NCBI RefSeq assembly: GCF_037038585.1
Contig: NC_092524.1
Coordinates: 47,639,001 to 47,703,000, forward strand
Origin: Patagioenas fasciata
Taxonomy: Eukaryota; Chordata; Aves; Columbiformes; Columbidae
Reading direction: 5' to 3'
DNA length: 64,000 nt
In this document: positions 1 to 11,200 of the stretch, one piece after another
Numbering within the stretch: the first letter of the stretch is position 1
Layout of the letters: each line of letters begins with the position of its first letter
Notes under the pieces: generated by a model
What the model was told of the DNA's origin: nothing
The model's database searches: none
The model's input: the letters and a program-made list of their open reading frames with translations, nothing else
Position numbers and translations under genes: made by a program

Positions 1-536
1 CGGATTGTATGAAAATAAACACCAAGCCAAAGAAATACTTTGGAAAATAGAAATGCAGAAACTAGCTGACATGAGATCAAAAAAGTGCACATACTGCCTT
101 TCAACTACAGTACACTAGGTCTGACAGCTGACTGGGAAGAAGAGCTGGCATGAGCAGGACGTTGGGAAAGGATCCTTGTTGCCTCAGGAAAACTGAGGCC
201 AAGAGGGACCTCCCAGTTCCACTTGCACCTGTGCTTAGCAAGCTTCTGAGAACCATGGTATCAGCCAAGGTCACTATTTTCTATTTGACTGATGGCTTTG
301 GAATAATTTGCGACTAGAAAATCCCATTTTGAGTGTGAAAGCAGAGAATTAACAGGATACACATCAAGCCATGCAAAAATCCATCTTTAACTTGGCATAT
401 CTGGAACCATCTGTATACTGCCAGCAGGTATACAACCTTTTCAGCTTCCCTTCCCTGCTCATTTTCTCAGACCTTCTCATTGCAGACCACTTCTGGCTCT
501 GTTACTTTTGACCACCAAAGGTTACTGTGGACTCAC
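1..536. other. ALKBH1 intron 3 (partial)
   Basis: Non-coding sequence between exon 3 and the next ALKBH1 exon, which is not in the window. I see no exon, repeat array or RNA gene. Confidence 0.7.
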
Positions 537-3500
537 CTCAGCTGCTCCTTGCTCTGCCCCCACAGGTCAATGGTCTTCTCAGGAGCCATGTGCAGGTCCA
601 GGTTGCAGACATTGGGTTTTTGGGGGTATAGCTTGAGACACTGTTTCACCCAGTGACGCTGGCAGCCCGGGAGGAAAGGGTTTGGTATGAAAATAAACCC
701 TGACCACAGAGAAAAAGGGAGGGGGTGAAGAGGAAGTATGATTAGGCATTTCCCTGTTTTTTTCTAAAACTAGAGCAAAAGACAGGGGTTGAAGGTACTA
801 AAAAAATACCTTAGGCATATAACCACTAACTCTGCATATAAGCTGATGAAATCTAATAACAGCTCTGAATAGTTAAAACCTATTATGGGGTTTTTTTCAG
901 TACAAACAAATGGTGGCCATAAGGTAGAAGGCAGGGAGGGCAGCTAGTGCTGGTATGAGTGAAAAATTACAATAAAGGACATATCTGTGTAAGGCATATT
1001 GATTACAGGTAGATAGAAGAATAAGAACTTGGAAAGCCAGTTGCTGTGGAGTACATTTGATTTTGAAATGATTCTGCAAGATTTTTGTCTTGAACCCTGT
1101 GAAGTTAAAAGTAATTCTGGCCCAGTTTTTCTAGACTTCAAACTCACTCTGTTGTTGTGTCCGAATTCAGACTGTCTTCTTACTGCTACTTCAACATCAC
1201 GAACTGCAGAGAACAGCCCACGGGCTGAGCAATCGCTAGTAACATAAACTGTCCTCTCCTTTGCTTCATGCTTATTTCCAGCTAAATCTGGTTGTATCCA
1301 TCTTTATATTTTCATATGGCAATACTCAATGGCGATGAAAGTCAAATTACATCCCAAACCACCAGTTGCTGACTGCAAATACTTTGCAGTTATTGTTAAT
1401 TAGCAAAAGAAAATCAACTTGTAGCTAGTCTGCACATTCATTTAGCCAGGCACCTCAGGCAGAGTTCAAGCAGCAGTGCAGGTAAGAGGGTCAGCAGAGA
1501 TGTAATGGATTGATTTAGTCTATATCTTAACAGATAAGAGTCCTTGACATAAGATCTGCCACTACCAGAAGTGCTAACAGGATTCTTCACTGGAATTTTC
1601 CCCCAGCACCCCAGGGGTGCTTTATTCCAGGCCAGGGTCAACAGTATTGACAAATAAGTGTCTGATGGGAAGATGCTATTAATCTGTATTGTACCTACTC
1701 TGAGAACCAAGGCACTCTCTCAAAGACTGTCGATTCAGTAAGACTCACCAACACAAAATTCACGTACAAAGAGAGATAACAGTATAGGAGGAACAAAGGA
1801 AAAGGAGGTTTCAAGGTTTTGCCCTACTGTGTCTTTTTGAACTTGTCAGTCATATCAAGTTAAACAGACAAAAATAGATGAAAAAGGAAGAAGCAAGGCT
1901 AGGCATCTCAGTAGGATACAAACTTGCCTTGTGGCCTTAGGAAAGTGATAATAAAAGCGGAGAAAAAGCTTCCTGCCACATATCTCACAGACCTCACAAG
2001 ATTAAATTAACTGGTTAGAAAAAGAGCCTTCAGTTTATTAATAACATACTGTCATTCATTTCACTCCATCCCTGCACCTGCAGACTACGGCAGCCTTCTG
2101 ACAGGTCTGCTTACAAGAAGTTTATTTGCCAGAAGCATTAAATTTACTTTCTGTTGGCCTCTGCATAGAACAGAATAATAATATTGCCCTTTCTGTCCAC
2201 AGTTTTTGATGTGGTGTTCTCAAAACACTTTAATGAAATTATGCTGTACTACATATTATCTCCAGGTACTAATGAAAGAACTGAAGTCTGGAGGGCTACT
2301 TCCTCACAGAGCTGAGAACGAGAATCTACATTTTATGACTCCTGTATCAGAAGCTTAGAATGTACTCATGTCTCTCCAAATCTTTTGTTGCTTACTCCTA
2401 AGAAACAAGATTAGTCTGGATTTATAAAAGAGAGAATAACTAAATGGGTTACCACTATGCTTCTGACATCAAGAAAGGCAGAAAACCCTGAATTTGTAAG
2501 AGCTGCAGAGTTTTACTATAAAATTCTACACTAATGTTCAAGCATGACAGTTCCTGGGAGGGCTAACAGTTCTAGAAATCAGTGACTTGCCACACATTGA
2601 AGACAGAAGAGGCGGAAATACTTTTCTTCCTGAGCTGACTACAGAACACCACAGGCAAGCTTTGAAGGCAACGCACTTGAACCTCCTGGCGTTGAAAGAG
2701 TTGGTCTGAGTGGAATGTGCAAAAGCTAAATTCTTCAGGGGCCTTTGTGCTAAAGGAATCTGCCCTCAGGAAGCAGATGCAATTCTCTTACTGCAGCAAA
2801 ATCTTGCAGCACACTAGGTATTAATTTATACCTAGTGGAAGTGGTCTCCAGCCTCAGTCAAAGGAGAAAACACAGACGTCTAGAAACAAGAACAACCCCT
2901 CACAAAACCAATTTGTGTCAAAGTGCCAAAGACAGCAGCACCCACATCTCGCACAACTCCACACACCTCAAGAGAAATTCACCCAGCTTCCTTAGTCTTA
3001 CATTTCACTGCTCACTGTGGGGACAAAACCAAATGACTTCCCCTGAATTTGCTCATGGACAAACTAAGGAAATTCTAACTTACTTTACATGGCTATTGAG
3101 GCAGTTGGTTAAATATCTTATAGTGCTTTAGGATGTCCAGATAAAAGTTTCTGGAAAAGGATAAAATATTATTCTTGTCCACAAATTACTTCATTCTAAA
3201 CAGGACTAAGAATTTATTAATGTATTTGCATTTCATTTTAGTGAAAGGTTTTCTTTGTCAAAACAGAAGAAAAGACGCAGTTAAGTGGAACACTTGTGAT
3301 CTTCCCCCTCCCCATGTAATTGCTAGGAAAGACATTTAGACAGACATAAAATGACAAGTGAGACCAAGCAAGGGCAGCTATAATATGACAGCTAAGTGGA
3401 AAAAAAAAATCTATAGAGGCAAGAAGAGGCGGAAGCCTTTCTCTGGAACTTATTCAATTCCCTGTGAATTAACCATACTGGATGGCTAGTGTGGCTGCTC

Positions 3501-6500
3501 CAGTTTTAGAAGTGGTAGGCTGGCTTCATGGCAACTCACACAGACAATGACTGCAGTCATGATGACCAGAAGAAACACGAGAAAAAACAAAATCAAATGA
3601 ACAAAAATCCCTGAAATAAGGAGGACCTGGGGAACAACAAACTCATGAGCCTTACCAAAACCACTGTTATGATTATGGAGCAAACTTCCATGATGGCCAT
3701 TTCCAGGCACTAGGTGGCTGGAAGCAGCCAGCACAGATTTACTGAAGGCAGATTTTGTCCAACCAACATTATTGCCCACTACAGTGAGGTGCCCAGACAA
3801 GGGGAGAGCAGGGAATGCTGTTTACCTTCAACTTAGCAACATTTTCCAGTTTCCTCCGGTATCACTGGGGCCAAACTGGGCACTCATGGAGTTTCTGGGT
3901 AAACTAAACTAGATAGCAAAAGCTGGCTGGGCCATCAGGCTTAAAGAGTAGTGAGTTGATGGTCCAGTGGCTGTTACGAGTTGCATTCCTCACATTGATA
4001 CAGGCACCAAGACTGACAACTGCACCTACATCAACAACCTGGACAATTGGACATACATCCTCATTGCACTTACAGACAACATTAAATTGGGGCAGCAGTG
4101 GATATGCTGGAGGCCACTGCTGCCACTGAAAGGGACATCGACAGGCTGAAGGAATGGGCCAACAAGAACCTCAGGAAGTTCTACAGTAATAATCCTGCAT
4201 CTGGGGCAGAATAAGCCCATGCAACAGTATGGCCTGAGGACTGACCAGCTAGGGAGCAGCTCTAAATCAAAGGATCGGGGTCTTGGAGGACGAACTGAGC
4301 AGGAATCAGCAGTGCACCCTTGTGGCAGTGAAGGCTGATGGCACATTGGCCCATATTAGTAACATCTATCTGAAGGGGCAATACAGAGTAGATGGAGCCA
4401 GATTCTCAGAGGTTCACAGCAAGATGATGAGAGGCAACAGTCACAAACTACAGAAAGGGAAATGTTGATTAGATATAAGGTGAAAAAGATCACAACAAGA
4501 GTGGCCAAACACTGGAATGGGTGCCCAGAGAGGTTATGTGATCTCTGTCCTTGGAGATTCCCAAAACTCACCCACACAAAGCTCTGAGAGATCTGATGTA
4601 ACTTTCAACTTGACCTTGCTCTAAGCAGGGAGCTGGACTAGATCCCTGGACGTCCATTTCAACCTGACCTCTTCCTGTGACTGTACCAGGTAGCCTGCAA
4701 ACCTAAGATCCATTTCAGTTTTTGAAATAACCTGCCTAAGGAAATTCTCTATATCTTGAATACGACAAGAGGTTCTTATTCACTTATTGTACTCACTGTT
4801 CTACACCAGCAAAGTGCTGCCACACTTCAGCCCTGAAATTGCTGTATGTCAGCCACTTAGCTAATTTATGTGATGTACGTTGATGAAAAACAGATGCCAC
4901 AGAAATATAAAATATTTATCAAAGACAACAGGGATCCATTCTCATGAGAAATGGTCTGACTGATCAGAAACCATGAAAGAATGGGCCCTTCCGTTCTGAC
5001 CTTCATCTACTGCCGCATCCCACCCTTTAGGTGACTCATTTGTCCTCCTGCACTTGAAAAAAAACATTCAATTACACTAAAGTGAACTATAATAGCTTTT
5101 TTGGCAGGGCAAGGAAGATAAGATGAAAGACACCTGAATCCAAAGCAACAGGGACATATTTAGGTTTTTTTTTAAATCAGAAATGCCTACCTGGATACCC
5201 ATTGAGGCCATAGGCTTTCCACTGGCTAACTGGTCGTAATCCTGCTTTGGAGGCATCTTGATCACTGACTGAAGAAATACTGAGCTGTGATCTGAACACC
5301 TGGCAAAAGAAAACAGATTTGGTTAAAAAAGAAAAAACAAAACAAAACTCATCCAAACATAGCACTGATGAGGTAGAATGCTACCATATTGCAAGGTAAG
5401 TTGCATCAAAGTGCCAGTTGCACCACAGAACCACTGTCTAAGCAAATGTGACCAGAAGGTGGCACACTGCTAAGAGAGTTGGTATGTACTCAACACAAGA
5501 ATACAAGATGTCCACCATTCATAAAAAAACACCCTATTTATAGTAATGAGAAAAAATTCTGCACTATTTGTCTATTTCCACAGTACAGCCTCATCATTCT
5601 AAAACACTCTGGTAATTATCAGTCTCCATTAGAGAGCAATATTTAGTACCAATAGCACTTTACACCATCAAAGCATGTTCCAAATATAAGTTATTGCTCA
5701 TGATGTCGTAGGGTAGATGACTATTCTCATCTGTAACTTAGAGAAGTAGTAGTGCAGTGATGAAATGGCCAAAGTTGTCTAACGTGAAGGGCTGCAGAAA
5801 CCCTGTAAGTTCTGAATACCACATTGCCATTCCTGTTTCCAATAGCAGAGTCAGCAGGTCAAGGCTTAGCAAGATACACTTCCTCAACGTACTCTCTTGG
5901 GTCCTAGTAACACATGTATTTAAGCCGCAATAAGCAAACACATGCTGAAAGAAACAAACTCATTCACTGTGTTCCCAACCCTTTCATCCCTTTGGACTGG
6001 AAACTGTCTTGGGGAGGATACGGCAGAGGCAGGTTGGTTTTGTTCTGGCTTGGTTCCCCTGCCCAGTTGTCCCTGTGGCTGTGCAAGAGTACAGGTCTGA
6101 AAAAGGAAAGAGCTGGCCATAGTGGAAATAAGCAAGCAAAGATGGTAAGACTTACTTTATGCCAATTTAAAGTGTATATGAAATCAAGGCCTAAGTCTGC
6201 ATTCACGCAGGGTCTGCAGCAGTGAATGCATAAATCATTCTCTCTGCAGGCTGGCAGCTCTGGTTACCATGTTCTGAGTAACAGCTCAAAATTACATACA
6301 TAGAATTTGTGAGAAAACTCTAAACTAGTGCTGGGCAGAAACTCCTGCAACATGTTTGGCTTTACCAACTTCTCAGCTCTCTGCCCAAAGCAGCTCTGTG
6401 ACTGTCAGCCTTGAAGAGCATGGCTTGGAGTCCTGTCTGTAGAATGTCCCCAGGAAGGCTCTTCCTTTAAGACTCTGCCCCCTTTCCAGCTTCTTAGTCT

Positions 6501-8183
6501 GCTTCCACACCAGCTGCTGCCAGGGCTTCTGGAGAACGGGAGCTGTTTCTGTGCTGAAGAATTACATTTGCTGAATCAGTTGAATACGCCTGGTAGCAGG
6601 GCAGCTGGGGTACGTCTCACTTCACTGAAGAGCTCAATCACTTGAAGCAGTTTTCTGAGAGAAATGGAACAATAGTATCTGGGCAAATCTGCCAGGCCTG
6701 TAGCTCTTCTTAAAGTGAAAAGCCACATTTTATCCTTGGGGAAAGATAAATAAAAGATGCTTTTTCTCCTAAGCTATCAACTGATCTTTGAAGGTAAAAG
6801 GCACAAGAAAAATGATATTGAGAGGGGACAGATGCTTGCGATGCTCTCAAGTACTCTGAATTTCCCAGAAGGTCTGTAACGCTGGAATGCTTTATTTGAT
6901 AAAGGATTGCTGCAAGCTCGGGAAAGGCTGAAATGTTAACAGCTCCCTTGTTTAATGCTAACGCCTTGAAAAATTTCATATGGGTCAGGTTTTGTGTCCT
7001 GTTAACAATGTCAAAACTATAGTCTGAAAAAACAGAAAAATATATATTCTAATAGAACAGTCAAAAGAAAAGGCTAAGCATTTGAGCTATGAAAAATTAG
7101 GCAAAGTTTAATTTTAACCATATTCCTTACTCCCTTTTTTCATATAGACTCATACATAGAAAATCCCTGGTTAGCAATACTTCAGCAGATATCCATTATC
7201 CTTTTGTGAGGTGACTAAATGGAAGATGAGTTTAAGGGATCACTTCTCCACCACTCAAACATGGTAAACGTCTAAACATGGTGGATGCTACTTTCAGATG
7301 TGCTCCTGCGTACCCTAATCCATTGCAATGGTGGGACTTGTCCTGATGGTTCAGCCAAATGTTTCTAATACGGGAAGGAGTAAGAAAGGAGAAGAAACTT
7401 CACCAAGCAGAAAGACGGCGAGAACACATGCACAGCAGGGGGAGAAGCCGGTGCTGTCTCCCTCTCTGGCTCAGCCAGGTATTTCAGGGCCAACACAAGG
7501 ATCAGTAGGCCTAGGAAATAGTGTCAGCTCCAACAGTGACACTTTTTTTTTTTTTTTCCTTCCATCCGCACGTTCCTTTGCTTTCCTTAAGTAACGCGTG
7601 GTTTTGGAGATCCCTTACTACTGCACAGAGCTCTAACTAAACATTACAGGAGCAAACAAACATAACTAAAAAGGTGTAAACCTGCAGACAGGCAGCGTGC
7701 TGGCCGGGGCGGCCCGACCGGCCCCTCAGCGGGTCCGTTCCGCGCTCCGGGCACGGCACACGCAGCGGCCCGGGGCGAGCCCGACAGTGCGGGCTGGGGT
7801 CCCGGGCCTCCAGAGCCGCACATCCCGGGCTCCCCAGCTCCAGACATACAGCTCACTTTTAAGCGTTGTAACGACCCCAAGAGGCTCGTGGCTGGAATGG
7901 TGCGTCTTCGAGCCAGTACAGGGACAGGACTAGAGACTGGCCGCCGAGGAGCGGGGGAAGCAGCAGGTGACGAGCACAGGCTGCAGCAGCACCGCGCTCA
8001 CATCCCGGGGCGCGCCGTGCGGCGAGGGCAGGAGAAGCCCGGCGTTACCTGGCTCCCCGGCACGGAAAAATCCACCACACCCCGCAAGTCCGACGTGTCG
8101 CGCTGCCGGTACAAACGGAACAGCCGGCGGAATGCGTCCTCCCCGCCCTCCCGGGTCAGCGCCGCTGCCGCCCCGGCCGCCAT
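537..8183 (-). CDS. ALKBH1: ALKBH1, coding exons 1-3 (5' part of gene; remainder off the left edge)
   Basis: ALKBH1 is an AlkB-family Fe(II)/2-oxoglutarate dioxygenase that demethylates or oxidises tRNA bases, with nuclear and mitochondrial roles (family knowledge). Coding exons read from the sequence: exon 1 8049-8183 (45 codons, ATG at 8183, begins MAAGAAAALTREGGEDAFRR), exon 2 5191-5299 (VFRSQLSISSVSDQ to GYPG), exon 3 537-699 (FIFIPNPFLPGCQRHWVKQ to SKEQLR). Junctions are clean: donors CCAG|GTAACG, TCCAG|GTAGG and TGAG|GTGAG; acceptors TTGCCAG|GTG and GGTCAG|GGT. Phases 0, 1 and 2 keep one frame. The product matches the N-terminal part of vertebrate ALKBH1, including the QNxYxAGL..VSxWxAYGLxGYPG-type segment. 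The double-stranded beta-helix core with the iron ligands is encoded by later exons outside the window, so no catalytic residue can be checked. It is divergently paired with SLIRP. Confidence 0.93.
700..5190. other. ALKBH1 intron 2
   Basis: A 4.5-kb intron. Apart from the old CR1 fragment near 3660-4690 it holds no coding signal that I can support. All short open frames here lack codon bias or family resemblance. Confidence 0.75.
3660..4690 (+). repeat. Old CR1 LINE fragment (reverse-transcriptase part and 3' end)
   Basis: The sequence runs parallel to the young CR1 of this window from about 47320 onward. Near 3735 the text for the QHGF-KG-SCLTN segment is recognisable, near 4080 a decayed ADDTKLG segment, near 4320 the ALVA-KANGILA segment, near 4505 the VAKHWN-LPREV segment, and near 4630 the typical 3' tail (gctggactagat). 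Many frameshifts and stops are present, so it is ancient and dead. It lies in ALKBH1 intron 2, antisense to the gene. Ends are approximate. Confidence 0.75.
5300..8048. other. ALKBH1 intron 1
   Basis: A 2.7-kb intron with a poly(T) tract at about 7542-7558. The right end lies inside the shared CpG island. No exon-like segment or RNA gene recognised. Confidence 0.7.
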
Positions 8184-8267
8184 TTCGGACAGGCGGCGGA
8201 GGTCGGGCGGGCGGTGCTGCGGCGCGCACTGCCGGGGCGGGGCCTCCCTTCCCGTCGCCGCTCCAAG
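8184..8267. promoter_or_regulatory. Bidirectional promoter core between ALKBH1 and SLIRP start codons
   Basis: Only 84 bp separate the two ATGs. The gap holds a GC-box (gccggggcggggcc, about 8231-8244). Both start codons sit in YY1-like contexts: CCAAGATGGCGGC at 8263-8275 for SLIRP, and AAATGGCGGC on the minus strand over the ALKBH1 start. There is no TATA box, as expected for housekeeping CpG promoters. Transcription start sites must lie within this gap or just beside it, so the two 5' UTRs are very short or overlap. Confidence 0.8.
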
Positions 8268-11200
8268 ATGGCGGCGACCAGCGCGGTGCGGGCGGTGGGC
8301 CGTCGCTCCAGGAGAGCCTTCGACCTCTTCGTGGCTGAGGTTCCCTGGACCGTGTCGAGCAGTGAGTCGATGCCGTTCCCTTCATCCCCACCGGCGCTGG
8401 GGATTGCCCTGGGCCGGGCAGCACAGGAGGAGGAGGAGGAGGAGGCGGCGGTGGCGGCCGCCCCGCCGCGTGTGCCTGTTCAGGCTGTGGGGTCGGGCCA
8501 GGGTGGTTGCGGCTGCGTGGGGGCGCTGGGCCTGTGTAACCGGTGCGTTTCCTCCGTAGAGGAGCTGAAGGAGTACTTCTCCCAGTTCGGGGCAGTGCAG
8601 AGGTGTCAGCTGCCATTCGTGAGTACCTGCAGGCTCTTCGGGTAGCGCGGTAACGCGGTGAGGGGCCGCCGGCTGGTGCCCGCCGGGCCCGGCTTGGTTG
8701 GCTGTGCTGCTGAACCCTCGCTGCCTCGGAGCTGTTTTCTAGAAGCTTCTTGTACTCTACTCAGATTTTCGGTGTTCTCCACCTGTAGTGCCACTGCTTG
8801 TCTGTGAGCTGTAGTCCTCGCTGGAGCTTGGTGGTTCCTGTTGGCCTTGAAAGAGCTTTAGAAAGTGTGTCCCTCAGATCATGTTGACACTTTAGTTCTT
8901 GAATGATTAAACTAGAAGTGCTTTGAGATCTCCATCATGGTGTTAGCTTTCTTCTGACAAAGAATAAAGTGTTTACGTGCCTGGTCTCACTGGCCTAAAA
9001 AACCTGGAGGTGTGGGTATGCACCCACAAATATTCCCTGCTGTGGGTTCATACCCCATCTAGAGCTAGGGGCTAGTACAGAAACTGCAGCCTCCTCAGGG
9101 TGCTCCCAAGCTGTCAGCTGTTCACAGCTCTGCCCTTTAGATTATTTATCTTCTGAGCGTGTAGATCAGGGATAGTAGTATTTAGTGCAGTTTCTTAACA
9201 GCTGAACAGTCAAAAAGTGTTCCTTTTCCACTCTGTTATGGCTAAGTTGCAGGTCATTGCTGAAGTAGCAGAGGCTCTCCTACCTGCCTCTGTTTCTCCA
9301 TGTGGAGTAATGGGCTGTTAAATGAAGCTTAGTGTTAACTTCAGTTAGTGAACTGATAGTTTTGCTATCAGACTAGTTTGGAGATGGAGAGAAATAGTTT
9401 GAAATAGTCTGTTTCTGAACACTGAAGCTTAGGTGTCTGCCTGCCACGCTCTGCTCCTCAGGCCCGGAACAGAACACCTTGCTGCTTTGTGAAGGCTGGC
9501 AGCTTACCGTAAAGCTGTCTCTGATTAAAGCTGAACTGAGGCACGTGTGTATGTTTTGATTTGGTGATTACTTTAGGAGTGTTCACTAATGCTTAACGCT
9601 GCCAGAGTACAGAAATCTGCCAGCAGTGTAAGACACCCTCATTAAGACCTTACTGGGATGCTGAAACCCGGCGGTGTGACTACAATACCCTGCGGATTAG
9701 TTTCACCAGCATCTGGAAGTGCTGCCAGTCGTGCCTGATGATGAGTGAATTCAGTGGCAGAGCTGTTGTGAACTCTGATGTAAAGCTTGGGATAAAAGGC
9801 ACTTTGGTAGACTTGGCTCTTCTGCAGTATCTCCTATTTATTGAAAACTGTCTTTTCTGATTGGCAAATCATTATTGAAAGTAACTTTCTTTTTATTTTC
9901 AGAGCAGTTAGTGCTTGTCATCTTGACTTGCAGCCTGCTTTCTTAGTATCTTAAGCAGCTGCTTTGTCTTGCTGAATGCTTTTCAAGTTCTTGGGCAGGC
10001 TTATTTTCAAATCAGGCAGCCATTTAAATGTCAGTTCTGTTGTGACTGGCTTAATCATAGATAACTACTGCAGTTTGAAACAACCAGCTATGCATTATTC
10101 CAGTCTTCAGCTATAACTTAAAATCTTAAATTTTATGATTGCTGGGCTCAAATCGAAAGAGGTGCAGAACAGCGTCTGCTAGGCCCCCGCATGCTGTCAA
10201 TGTCTTAAATGTACATGTTTTAAAGTGTGAAAAAGTCTTCTGAAACAGCGAGTGTACTGATTTCTCTGACAATTTCTGAATCCTTAAATTGAATATTCAT
10301 AGGAAGTTTTTAACCGCCTATTTGAACATTTCCTACAGTATTTTTTTTTTTTTTAATTGGTAACTAGGACAAAGATACAGGCTTTCACAGACGTTATTGC
10401 TGGATTAAATTCTCAACTCCACAAGATGTTCAGAATGTGCTTCAGAAGGACTCCCACATACTTGAAGGTGCCAAGGTAATGTGCTAATTCCTTTAATGAA
10501 GTAATGTAATGAGTTGAGCTCTTTAATTCTGCCTCTGGTTGGACACAGTAACATCAAAATATTGCCATACTTGTTCCAAGTGTGATTGAGCATTTTGCCA
10601 CTTAGCGTGCTTTTAGCGTTTTTTAAATAATTAACACTTTTGTTTATTCCCCTCTCTCGACTCATTAGGTTCTGATATCATATATCCATAGATACCACAG
10701 AGATCACATACCAGAGATCAAAACCTTTTACAATGCTAAGCTAAAGGAATATGAATGCGCTTAAACTGTTCAGGAACTGCCATGCAACTAGTTAGTATTT
10801 GTAATTTGTATACTGGGTGGCAGGGGGAAGATGACAAAGAATGTAAAGCTAAGCTTTAAACTTCACTGAACATTTATCGTTAGCTATCATTGCGTATGGG
10901 AAAAATCAGCTGCCTGCTTTCATCTGTTTAAGATAACTTTAGCTTTAGTGTGCTTTTTTTACTTGCTATCTCTAACATTTTAAATGTTAGTAAAAGGAAA
11001 AACGTGACACTATTTGGCAGTCTCGGGGCATCAGTGTATCGTATCAACAGACAGTGTACACGATTAGTTTAAAACCTTTGCTGTAGCACCCATACAAAGG
11101 TGTCTGCTATTGACTGGTCAGACAACTGTCTCATGGCTTTGCTGCAGCAACTACACCCAGCAAAGAAATGGCCAGCCCACCACTTTCCAAACACTTAATT

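Larger units (their letters stand above)
7690..8700. promoter_or_regulatory. CpG island spanning the ALKBH1/SLIRP divergent promoter
   Basis: GC- and CpG-dense sequence in sharp contrast with the AT-rich flanks. It covers exon 1 of ALKBH1 and exons 1 and 2 of SLIRP. The high GC also generates long spurious open frames on both strands (for example 7930-8616). Borders are by eye. Confidence 0.85.

Noticed and set aside
3486-3800. 104-codon minus-strand frame
   Set aside because: Largely the antisense of the decayed CR1 fragment starting near 3660.
7888-8616. Open frames of over 200 codons on both strands around the ALKBH1/SLIRP starts
   Set aside because: They arise from the CpG-rich composition and overlap the real first exons in other frames; low-complexity Pro/Arg/Gly translations.
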